A stretch of DNA of 64,000 nucleotides, taken from Piezodorus guildinii (taxonomy: Eukaryota > Arthropoda > Insecta > Hemiptera > Pentatomidae). Each line of letters begins with the position of its first letter. Positions within the stretch are counted from its first letter, which is position 1. The notes under the pieces were generated by a model. That model saw nothing but the letters and a program-made list of their open reading frames with translations. It did not search any database and was not told the DNA's origin. A program made the position numbers and the translations under genes. The stretch is from assembly GCA_023052935.1 (NCBI GenBank), contig CM041298.1, positions 53,389,813-53,453,812 on the forward strand. Direction: 5' to 3'. This document shows positions 22,480 through 31,117 of the stretch, piece by piece.

Positions 22480-22681
22480 TATCTAGAAAGGAGATTTGGT
22501 CTATGTAACGAATGGTAATAGTTTCAACAGGAGGAAGCTGGACCAAGTCAGAATAGGGCCACTCAAAATAAGAAAACGTATTTCCAAGTCTATATATGAA
22601 GTGGAGTCTAACAAAATACGGAAGGAAGCGAATGTGTTCCACTCTAGTAAGTTGGTTCCTTACTCTTTTTCCCCTGGATAA
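22480..22681 (+). pseudogene. Ty3/Gypsy integrase C-terminal fragment
   Basis: The frame 'KGDLVYVTNGNSFNRRKLD', then 'IRIGPLKI' (reading 'VRIGPLKI'), 'SIYEVES' and 'FHSSKLVPY' matches the SH3-like tail after the integrase core of Gypsy-class pol ('GDLV…NRRKLD…GP..I…S.YEV….HSSKL.P'). The catalytic core is deleted. It sits just before the 3' LTR, as expected for a pol end. Confidence 0.7.
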
Positions 22682-22701
22682 GAGTCTACGACCAGCTGAG
22701 G

Positions 22702-22956
22702 TGTAAAATCAAGAATTTTATTATTCTTGATTTCATTATCATATGTTAATATTTCACCAAGGGAGATTATATATTGTTATGCTAGTTAAATGTATTAATC
22801 AAAGGACTGTTAAACAATTCTTTATTTAAGGTAGGTTCATTGCTAATTATGTATGTTATCCAATTGATTATTTTATGTCATACAAATTGTAATAATTAAA
22901 ACCTTATTTTAGCATCGTTTAACTCCTGATTCATTTAAATTAGAAGAAGAATTACA
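22702..22956 (+). repeat. 3' LTR of the deleted element
   Basis: A direct repeat of 21772-22027. A purine-rich 'AGCTGAGG' precedes it as a candidate polypurine tract. Confidence 0.75.
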
Positions 22957-23404
22957 CATTTTATCATTAATCGTAGTGTACTAATTCTAAAACTTTATAG
23001 AATCGTTTCTCTGCTTCTTCGAGAATAGTTGAGTGTTGGTTAATTTTTTCAATTTATTTTTATTTTTATTTTTTTGTCCCTAGTCGAGTTCTCATTTAAA
23101 ATGCTGTACAAATTTTACTTTCACCCATTATTACAATATATTACAATTTTTATAATACTCTATCTTCAAAAAGAACTAAGTAATGGGCGTATATAATATG
23201 TTTTGTTTTTTTATAATTAATCGCACTGTCCTGATTTGAAAGCTCTTTTTAAACATTTCTCTATCTACTAAGTGATTGAATTAAACATTTATAATGGGTC
23301 CACCAATTTCAACTAATCGCCTGATATCAACGTCGAGGCCTTATAATAAATCCGAATAAGAACTATAAAGAACCAAATATCAAAGTGTAATTATAAATTT
23401 TATG

Positions 23405-24300
23405 AAACTTTTTTTACTTTCACTTACCTATATATCAAATATATATAAGGGAAAATATTGCGATCGCGAAAATTTTCTAATTCCAGTTTTTAACGGAAAT
23501 GCACGTTTTAGGATCCCCTGAGTCCAAATAACCAAGTCCCGATTGTGTGTGTGTGTTGTGGGAGGGAGGGGGAGGGGTAGCTCCAGCGCGTATACCAATT
23601 GTCCTATTAAACTGAAATTTCATATTTAAGACAAATATACGCCCGAGACGTTACAAAACCTTTTTCCATTAAAATCAGCTTACAAGAAGAGCCACTTTAT
23701 ACCATGCATTTTGCACCTTTTTACGATTTTCTCGAAAACGGCTCTAATGATTTTGATTAAATTCGCTATATCGATGTAATGTAGGTTTCATTCTGATTGA
23801 AATAGTCTGATGGGGCTTAAATGCCGATGTTTAAATTTTCTTTCTCTAAACTACCTTTAATTTTGTAGATTTAAAAAAATCAGCCACATCGTCTTATTAA
23901 AATTGATAAATAACGACTAAATATGAAAGTTCAACGAATTTGATAAACAACTAAAGGAGGAAAGTTCAAAAATATTTTTTTATGCGATTTTTGTTTCTTT
24001 GAACATTAAAACAGAAATATAGATGTATAATATATCGTTGGAAAGCTAAAGATTTTAGAGAAAATACTATCATGTACACAAAATTCTAAAAGTTAACGGA
24101 GGGAGATGAAAAACCGATAAAACAAACTGATTGTTGTAGATAATAATATAATTTATTATTTAATAAAACACATGTTTCTATTCAAACTTAATTTAATTAT
24201 TTCTTAACCATTTTTTTTAATCTCTAAATGTATTTAAAACATCTAAAATTTATTTTAACAACGAAGGTAAGTGAATATCGTATGTGGCGCGCACCAAATA
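23405..24300 (+). repeat. Dispersed repeat family R1, most complete uninterrupted copy
   Basis: It starts with 'TTTACTTTCACTTACCTATA' and ends with 'GAAGGTAAGTGAATATCGTA' then 'GGCGCGCACC', so its ends carry an inverted 'TTCACTTACCT' motif. Internal landmarks ('AAACTGAAATTTCATATTTA', 'CGATTTTCTCGAAAACGGCT', 'TGAAATAGTCTGATGGGGCT') are shared with 13688-14445, 42755-42960 and 44450-45600. No protein is encoded. Confidence 0.65.
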
Positions 24301-24669
24301 TTTTTTCATTAAGAGAATACTACCAAGCTGAATGAATTCTCCAGTAAATTACCAACACACGGGCTTGGCTCCAACGACAAGTTGGCAAATGCATTGCTCT
24401 TGGCTAATTTTCCATTTGGGTTTGAACAGGTCGTTAATCTCAATTAAGCTTGGATGATAGTTCTCCAAGAATAGCTATCATTACTAACTCAGACCTACCC
24501 TCAACAAAACTACAGTTCCTAGTTTATTCCTATTCGCTTTGAATATAATAATAAATATTAGAATTTTTTTTTTACATACTGATCATTTATAATTATAATA
24601 CATAATTTACATTTATTTGGCAGTTCATCTTCATTTTTTTGTTTCTTTAAAATTGTCTTCAGGATTGGT
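24301..24669. other. No recognised feature
   Basis: Non-repetitive sequence of average composition. No coherent frame. Confidence 0.4.
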
Positions 24670-25374
24670 TCCAAGACCTTGAAGTATGGTACCAGAACTG
24701 GAGGATTAAAATTAATTTGTTAGAACAAATCCCACCAAACAGACTTTACCTTTCGTCGCAAACCAATGACTTCCTGCCCTAAAGTATCCTTTAATGACAT
24801 TCCACTAGCCCCTGTTGAACAGATTCGATATCTAGGACTCCACCTTGACAAATGTCTAACATAGAATCCCCATACAAGACTGAAACGACAAGAAACTGCC
24901 CGACGTTTTCGACTACTACAATACTTACTGGACAAACGCTCTAACCTTCCACTTAATTACAAAAGACTTATATATATGACCATCATAAGACCGATATGTT
25001 CTTACGGAATAGAGCTATGGGACTCTACTAAACCATCGAATTCTTCTCGTATCTAATCCTTGCAATCCAAAATCCTTAACGCTCCTTCCTTGGTCACGAA
25101 TAAGCTCATACATAATGACCTTAATGTTCCATAAATTACTGAATTAGCCCAAACGAGGTATAAATTCCATGAAAAACTCCATTTCCACTTTAATCCACTA
25201 TTTTCTATCCTATCATCCTCTTTGATTCCTGATAACCCTCCGTGGCGTCTGGGAAGAAGATCGTCCCGAGAACTTCTAGTTTAGAATATTTTTAGAGTGC
25301 TGCCAATGGGTAGCGTCTTTACTTGTATTTCTGGTCAGTTTACTATGTCCATCACATTTACTTGATGTATATAA
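24670..25374 (+). pseudogene. Jockey-like element (family A), RT C-terminus, 5'-truncated
   Basis: Despite stops, plus-strand frames read 'DLEVW.QNWRIKIN', 'VEQIRYLGLHLDKCLT', 'RPICSYGIELW', then 'ILNAPSLVTNKLI', collinear with the full copy at 50730-51400. It ends near 25280, followed by the family A 3' UTR ('CAGTTTACTATGTCCATCAC'). The last part of the UTR and the A-rich tail lie at 32860-32900, on the far side of the LTR element that interrupts it. Confidence 0.7.
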
Positions 25375-25665
25375 AATTTTGGTGTTCGTACTCGTTATTG
25401 AAAAAAAAAATATTTTATTTATTCAAAAGTTACAAAATATCGATAATAACACTTTAAAAGACAATAATGACAATCTTGATAATAACAATATGGCTATACT
25501 AGATCTGACATAGATTACGTACCGTAATTACTGCGAGGACTTGAAGAGAGTGTCTGTTCCCTGGGAGAAGGGACAGGGTATATAAAGGTTAATAGGACTG
25601 CTGAATAAGATTCAAGGAATATGGTGTGATCTGCAGGTGCACTATGGCCTCATGGTGGCGTGACT
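25375..25665 (-). repeat. 3' LTR
   Basis: I see no difference from 32569-32859 on reading the two side by side. On the minus strand it starts AGTCACGCC after a purine tract (AAGGACGGAGG, 25666-25676). It contains AATAAA-type signals near 25416-25424 and a TATA-like box at 25579-25586. Confidence 0.9.
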
Positions 25666-25705
25666 CCTCCGTCCTTATGAGAGTGAAGCCCACTGAACTC
25701 TAAAT

Positions 25706-27070
25706 TTAAGGATTTGGGACGGTTTGTCTATTCTGTAAATATTGAAACCAAGCTCTGGCTCTGCCATCAAAACATTCAGGTGGTTGAGGATGGGTACTTG
25801 GATTATCATTTGAAGGATTAGAACACAGTAATTCCAGTTTACAATACTGACGATAAAGATTATAGCATAAAAGATATAAACATATTACATAAAATATATA
25901 AGAAATAAATTGGGATACAGTTATATCATAAGGTTCTAATTGTTCTATTTCTATATTACTTAAGTCTATTTGTTGTAATTCCTCAAAAGTAAAATTTGTT
26001 GATACAATAGTTTTATTATTAACAGAATGATAGGAAATAAAAGGAATATTTACATTGTCAACATAAGAAAGTGGTACATTTATATTTACAAATTTCTCTT
26101 TTTCATTAAGATTAAGGAGGCTAGTAGATGGTAGATGATACATTTGTGTGTTTGTTACACTAGTTGTTACATTGCTAATATTAAAGGTTAAATATTGGTG
26201 TAATGTGGGTATAAGTTTGATTATAGGGTTTGTTCTTATTTCTACAGCTTTACAATCATTTAATTCTATATTCTTACATAATTCTAAAATACATTTGTCC
26301 TTAATCTCTATCATGTCTTTACAGTAATGATGATTATTGAATTTAATACAATTTCCATTGTAAAACGAATTTTTAAATCTAATGATTAGTTGTTCTTTAA
26401 TCTTTAGAGTAATGACTTTATTATTCCTTGTAACTGGATATGACATAGCATAATAAGTTGTTTTTGGCAATGATTTCAAAGGGATTTTAATAAAATAATA
26501 AATTAATCCTGTATCTGATAGGGAACAAAATGTGGAGCTAAGTAACCAGTTTAATTCTACATTTTCTGTGATTGGTTCTCCGAACGGTATGTTTAATTGT
26601 TCTAGTTCTCTAGTCGTTAATATGCTTGGATGGGTAATTCCTAATTTACATTGTTCTAAGGAAAATTCTATATCATTTAATTGATTTTCTACTAAATCTA
26701 ATACGGCTAATAAATCATGATACATTAACTTAGTAAGAGCTAAATCTGTAAAATTATTTATTTTTTCTATACTATCCTTATATTTATTTAAAACAATTAT
26801 TTCTTTATTAAGTTTAGATGTTAATTCTTTATTTAATCCTAATCTAACATTTTCATTATGCTCTATGTGATACATATTTCTCTCGATTTTATTTAAAATA
26901 TTATCATACTTTTCTTTGTCATCGGCGTCCATATTGCCGGTGAGCCAACTAATAGCATTGCCTAGTCCGTTAATTAAACCTCTTTTTGATCGGTTATTCC
27001 GATTTATATTTACAATATGATTAATTTTTTCTAATATCTTGTTATATTTTTGTTCAATAATATTATGCAA
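25706..27070 (-). CDS. env: env-like frame: F-type membrane glycoprotein, incomplete N-terminus
   Basis: An open frame of about 454 codons begins at a TTG and has no ATG at its head. A basic furin-like site (NRSKR, residues about 26-30) is followed at once by 'GLINGLGNAISWLTG', the usual layout of the fusion-peptide start in insect errantivirus and baculovirus F-type Env. A charged, coiled-coil-like region follows, then many N-glycosylation sequons, then a C-terminal membrane span ('FISYIFYVICLYLLCYNLY', residues about 390-408) and a short tail. The signal peptide and the region before the cleavage site lie upstream (27071-27343) in broken frames, so this copy may not make a complete protein. 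Confidence 0.75.
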   Translation of the reverse strand: MHNIIEQKYNKILEKINHIVNINRNNRSKRGLINGLGNAISWLTGNMDADDKEKYDNILNKIERNMYHIEHNENVRLGLNKELTSKLNKEIIVLNKYKDSIEKINNFTDLALTKLMYHDLLAVLDLVENQLNDIEFSLEQCKLGITHPSILTTRELEQLNIPFGEPITENVELNWLLSSTFCSLSDTGLIYYFIKIPLKSLPKTTYYAMSYPVTRNNKVITLKIKEQLIIRFKNSFYNGNCIKFNNHHYCKDMIEIKDKCILELCKNIELNDCKAVEIRTNPIIKLIPTLHQYLTFNISNVTTSVTNTQMYHLPSTSLLNLNEKEKFVNINVPLSYVDNVNIPFISYHSVNNKTIVSTNFTFEELQQIDLSNIEIEQLEPYDITVSQFISYIFYVICLYLLCYNLYRQYCKLELLCSNPSNDNPSTHPQPPECFDGRARAWFQYLQNRQTVPNP

Positions 27071-27343
27071 AGTTTTATATTCATTACTAATTGTTAATAC
27101 GTCAATGCTAATTTAAGGGTTTGAATTTCTCTTGTTAAATTTGTAAGATTCTTATAATGTAAAAAATGTGTACCAATCTTCAATTATAAAAGATGGATTA
27201 ATTTGTACGATGGATGCTCCTGGTCCGTCAGATAAATCTTGTATTAGCAGGGTCTGTATCTGAACCGTAAGCGCTGCGATCAGAAGATACTTGAAACAAT
27301 TCGTCGTCGAACTCAAAGTCATCTTGGCTGACTCCTGTAACAT
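27071..27343 (-). pseudogene. env: env N-terminal region with signal-peptide-like segment, frame-disrupted
   Basis: An ATG at 27343 opens a frame with a hydrophobic stretch ('CFKYLLIAALTVQIQ') typical of a signal peptide, and 'GASIVQINPSFIIEDW' after it. It stops at 27152. The sequence from about 27165 to 27105 is open in a different frame ('NLTNLTREIQTLKLAL'), after which the main env frame resumes in the original phase. Two compensating indels, one in a T run near 27160, would explain this. The region overlaps the integrase C-terminus by about 115 bp, as expected for env made from spliced RNA. Confidence 0.55.
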
Positions 27344-28745
27344 TAGACGTTTCTATTTCTTTTATGACATTCTCAATATCTTCATCAGTTATTTCTGGGT
27401 TTTTTTGACTTGTACTAGGTTTATTATTATTATTATTTGATTTATTTTTCTTAGTGACCTTTTTCGGTCGTTTGACTTGATCAGGGTGGAGTTTTTTCTT
27501 TCTACCTTTATTTCTATTTTGAAATCTTTTATCAACATTCTTTCCTTTTTCGTATTTAGGATCTATTTTCTTTTTCTGTTGTCTCTTTATATACACATCT
27601 TCCGGGATTTCTATGTCTTCTCTATTTTCATTTAACTTGCCTATTTTTCTCTCTTTATTTTGTTCTATACCTTTCTTAGTTATTTCGAAAAGCTGCTTCA
27701 TTTTCCGATGGTACTCATGAACAAGATATTCTTTTATTTCCGGGGATTCATTATAAGTTTCATTAGTGATACCGAAAGTTATTTCGTTAGGGGTCATTTT
27801 AAGATCTTGATTAAGGGAATTATTATATGCTGTCGTTGCTTGCTCTAACTTATCTTCCTCTTTATCATCTTTGTTTTCTATGTTTATAAGTCTTAAAATT
27901 TCTAATAACGAAGAGCTTGCTCGATTAAGCAATCCAAGAGAGTTAGGGTGATTGGGGGTAGTATAATGTAATTCAATATTTAAGTAGTTTAGAAAATCTT
28001 TAAACAAGTTATTGTCGAATTCTCTTCCGTTGTCACATGATATTTTTTGGGGTTTTGGAAAATATGCTAAATATTTTTTCAATACTTTCATGCTTTCTAT
28101 GGCATTATAACTCGTTGCGTAATAAGAAAATATTCTTTTGGAAAAAGTATCTACTATTAAATAAATGTAATAATTACTCATGTGTAAGGTATCAATCATT
28201 AAATCTGTAAAGGGTTTCTCAGGTGTGGGAGTAATTTTAAATTTTTGTTTTATAGGTCTTCTATCGTATTTGCCTTTTCCACATGTGTCACATTTGTTTA
28301 TAATTTCTGTGATATGATCTTTCATATTGGGCCAATAAAATTTGGTTTTCAAAACTAAATATGTTTCATTTATACCTCTGTGGCATGTCTTGGCGATATG
28401 ATAATCAAGGATAAGTAATTTCTGGTCTTCCGTGTTCTTTACATCTGGCAATAGTTTATAATATCTTTTAATTCTATTTGTGGGAAATTTTTCTCTAATG
28501 AGTGATGCAACTTTATTAAATAATGCATTATACCAATTATTTTCACTTTCTATAGAATCTGATATGGGTGAGCAGTATATGCCGTAAGTTATATTTGGTC
28601 TTAAGATTTCTAAAAGTTTTTCTTCTATTTCAAAATCTTTTTCATGATAAGGCCAAGTAAATTCAATTGTTGTTCTTTGCTTATTATTGAATATTGTTTC
28701 GCGTTGAATTTTCGCGTGTCCCTTTTTTATTATTATTGATTTTTC
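27228..28745 (-). CDS. pol: pol 3' part: integrase (catalytic Glu position is Asn)
   Basis: The frame is open from 28745. It has an HHCC zinc-binding region ('DYHIAKTCHRG' … 'CDTCGKGKYDRR') and a catalytic core with Asp in 'LMIDTLHM' and Asp in 'SCDNGREF'. Exactly 35 residues after the second Asp the usual Glu is Asn ('LGLLNRASSS'). A long, basic, Lys-rich tail and an acidic end follow. The upstream RT/RNase H frame ends at 28733 in another phase, with only about 13 bp of overlap. It would integrate cDNA if functional, but the Asn and the frame change make this copy probably defective. Confidence 0.8.
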   Translation of the reverse strand, partial: EKSIIIKKGHAKIQRETIFNNKQRTTIEFTWPYHEKDFEIEEKLLEILRPNITYGIYCSPISDSIESENNWYNALFNKVASLIREKFPTNRIKRYYKLLPDVKNTEDQKLLILDYHIAKTCHRGINETYLVLKTKFYWPNMKDHITEIINKCDTCGKGKYDRRPIKQKFKITPTPEKPFTDLMIDTLHMSNYYIYLIVDTFSKRIFSYYATSYNAIESMKVLKKYLAYFPKPQKISCDNGREFDNNLFKDFLNYLNIELHYTTPNHPNSLGLLNRASSSLLEILRLINIENKDDKEEDKLEQATTAYNNSLNQDLKMTPNEITFGITNETYNESPEIKEYLVHEYHRKMKQLFEITKKGIEQNKERKIGKLNENREDIEIPEDVYIKRQQKKKIDPKYEKGKNVDKRFQNRNKGRKKKLHPDQVKRPKKVTKKNKSNNNNNKPSTSQKNPEITDEDIENVIKEIETSNVTGVSQDDFEFDDELFQVSSDRSAYGSDTDPANTRFI

Positions 28746-31117
28746 TCAACATTTACTGGTCTAGATTTATCATCAACTATTAAGATTCTGTTATCGGAGG
28801 ATTCTGTGGAGTGCTGCGTTGCTAAAGAAGATATATCATCTTGAATTATTTCTTGGTGTTCACCATTATTATTTTCTTCTATGTTTTCATCATTATTAAT
28901 TCCTTCTAAGTTTTCATTGTTAGCTTCTTCTTGGGTTTCTTCTATTCCCATTTCTTGTAATAAATCTACGATTTCTTGTGAATAGTTATTAGGAGAATTT
29001 TCTGTATGAAAAATATCAAATTCTGGTTCTTTTAATTTCCTTTCTTCAATAGGGTAACGGGATAAATGATCGGCGACTTTATTAGCCTTTCCTTCAATGT
29101 ATTTTATGTCATATTCGAAATCTTCTAACAATAATTTCCATCTAATTAATCTGGCGTTCTGTGTTTTACACGTTCTTAAATATTCTAAAGGTTTGTGATC
29201 TGAATATATGAAAAATTTTCTACCGTATAAGTAGGGTCGAAAATGATTGCAAGCCCAAATAATGGCTAAACATTCCTTTTCCGTTGTTGAGTAATTTTGT
29301 TCTGCTTTATTAAGTGTTCTGGATGCAAAACATACAGGGAGTTCTTTTCCATCTTTCTTCTGTGCTAATACTGCACCAATGGCGAAATTACTTGCGTCAG
29401 TTGTTAAGAAAAAGTCCTGATTGAAATCTGGAATTTGCAAAATGGGGCTACTACATACAAGTTGTTTCAATTTCTCAAAAGCGTTTTCATATAACTCTGG
29501 TTTGATTTCTTTTTGATCTTTTCGAAGACATCTCGTTAATGGGGAAGCTATCTTTGCGTAATTTGGTATCATTTTCCTATAGAAACCAGTTAATCCTAAA
29601 AAGCTTTTAATTTCTTTTTCATTTTTAGGGAGTTTAAAATCTTTTACTGCTTTTATCTTTTCTGGATTAGGTTCTATGCCGCGTTCGCTGATAATATGTC
29701 CGAGGAATAACAATTCTTTCTTGCAAAATTCTGTCTTATCGAGCTGAATCTTTAAGTTATGTTTTTCTAACTTTTTAAGAGTTTCTTCTAAATGTTTCCA
29801 ATGATCTTTGTAATTTTCAGAAAAAATTATAATATCGTCCATATAGACTAAAACGTTAATAGAATCTGAAAAAATGATATTCATGGCTCTTTGAAACGTT
29901 GCTGGGGCATTACTGAGTCCAAATGGCATGCGAAGGAATTCGAAGTGGCCTTGATCTGTAGAAAATGCTGTTTTTGGGATAGAACTTTCTTCGACTTTTA
30001 TTTGATGGAAGCCTGAGCAAAGGTCCATTGCTGTAAATATCGTCGCTTTTCCTAATTTGCCTAAAAGGTCTTCAATATTAGGAATGGGGAATTTATCCGG
30101 GGTTGTTTCTCGATTTAATTTCCTGTAATCAATCACCATTCGTATTTTTCTTTTTCCTGATGCGTCTGGCTTTTTCGGGACAATCCAAACGGGAGAATTG
30201 TAAGGGGAATTGCTGGGTCTTATTATTTTGGATTCTAACATCTTTTTAATTTCTTCCTTAATATTTTCTTTGAATTGGTGGGGATATCTGTAATTTTTCG
30301 AATATATCGGGTCTTCGGTTTTTGTTTTAATCTTATGCTCCAATAAATCAGTGGCTGAAAGGGGATCATTTTCAGTCTTAAATACTGATGGATATTTCGA
30401 TACTAATTTAATTAAATTTGATTTTTCTTGAGGAGGTATATGGTCGGTTCTGATTAGTTGGGGGATTTGTTTTATTATTTCATGGTTTCCTTTTTTATTA
30501 GAATCTGTTAATTCTACTTCTTCTTTTTGCAAATAGTATAAAGGTAAATATATGGTTTCGTTAACTTTACTGTCGATTATTATATTTTGATCATAGATGC
30601 CAGGTTTAATTTTAATCTTATCATCTTCATAGTCAATAAAATATAGATTTTTATTTTGTTCTACTTTTATCTGATTTTCGCCTTCTTTCAAAACTAATTT
30701 TAAAACTTCGTCTTCCATAATAAAATCAAACTCTGTATAGCGAGTTTTTATTTTGTTGGTTTCGAAATCGATATTAAATTTCATTTCCCTCATTGTCTCA
30801 TTTCCTAGTAGTATTTCGTAATTGGGACTGAAATTAAATAGATAAAATTTTATTTTTTCGGGGTTTTTAAGAAAATTATTTCTGCAATAAACTGAAATAG
30901 ATTCCGTGCCAAGTTCTTCTCCGGTTGCTGTTTTTATTGTAAAATTTTCTTTTTCTCTTTCAACATCTGGTGGTACAATGTCTGGTCTTATATAATTCTT
31001 CCAAGATCCGGTATCAATAAGCCATTTACGATTCGCGTGGTCTTTAACATAAGGCAGTTGGCTTTTATTCTCTTCTTTTATGTGTTTTGATTGTCTGGCG
31101 GGCCTTTCTCTAAAAAA
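28733..31117 (-). CDS. pol: pol 5' part: protease, reverse transcriptase, RNase H
   Basis: There is no ATG at the head. The frame is open from a slippery heptamer in the gag end. The first ATG is at 30793 and would lack the protease. Domains in order: aspartic protease with 'LIDTGS' (near 31000); RT with 'VIDYRKLNRET', 'FTAMDLCSGFHQI', 'RMPFGLSNAPATF' and the active site 'VYMDDIIIF'; then RNase H with 'LTTDASNFAIGAVLA', 'TTEKECLAI' and 'YSDHKPL', which supply the catalytic acidic residues. RT and RNase H look intact. A Glu/Asn-rich linker ends at 28733, just before the phase change to integrase. Confidence 0.9.
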   Translation of the reverse strand, partial: FFRERPARQSKHIKEENKSQLPYVKDHANRKWLIDTGSWKNYIRPDIVPPDVEREKENFTIKTATGEELGTESISVYCRNNFLKNPEKIKFYLFNFSPNYEILLGNETMREMKFNIDFETNKIKTRYTEFDFIMEDEVLKLVLKEGENQIKVEQNKNLYFIDYEDDKIKIKPGIYDQNIIIDSKVNETIYLPLYYLQKEEVELTDSNKKGNHEIIKQIPQLIRTDHIPPQEKSNLIKLVSKYPSVFKTENDPLSATDLLEHKIKTKTEDPIYSKNYRYPHQFKENIKEEIKKMLESKIIRPSNSPYNSPVWIVPKKPDASGKRKIRMVIDYRKLNRETTPDKFPIPNIEDLLGKLGKATIFTAMDLCSGFHQIKVEESSIPKTAFSTDQGHFEFLRMPFGLSNAPATFQRAMNIIFSDSINVLVYMDDIIIFSENYKDHWKHLEETLKKLEKHNLKIQLDKTEFCKKELLFLGHIISERGIEPNPEKIKAVKDFKLPKNEKEIKSFLGLTGFYRKMIPNYAKIASPLTRCLRKDQKEIKPELYENAFEKLKQLVCSSPILQIPDFNQDFFLTTDASNFAIGAVLAQKKDGKELPVCFASRTLNKAEQNYSTTEKECLAIIWACNHFRPYLYGRKFFIYSDHKPLEYLRTCKTQNARLIRWKLLLEDFEYDIKYIEGKANKVADHLSRYPIEERKLKEPEFDIFHTENSPNNYSQEIVDLLQEMGIEETQEEANNENLEGINNDENIEENNNGEHQEIIQDDISSLATQHSTESSDNRILIVDDKSRPVNVEKNQ

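Larger units (their letters stand above)
21772..22956 (+). mobile_element. Internally deleted LTR retrotransposon
   Basis: Two direct LTRs of about 256 bp (21772-22027 and 22702-22956) both start TGTAAAATC and end AATTACA. The interior of 674 bp keeps only a short 5' frame and the end of a Ty3/Gypsy integrase. The LTRs differ at several positions, so this copy is clearly older than the element at 25375-32859. No clean target duplication or primer binding site was seen. Confidence 0.75.
21240..23350. repeat. Degenerate tandem array of about 120-bp units (family G)
   Basis: A phrase like 'CTATC.TTAAAAATAACTGAGTTATG…GGTAAAATTTCA…ATAATT.ATCGCGCTGTCCTGAT' recurs near 21300, 21575, 21690, 23010, 23160 and 23260. 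The same units appear inside family F copies at 5640, 6636, 46230 and 46370. The array is strongly decayed and is interrupted by an LTR element (21772-22956). Confidence 0.5.
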
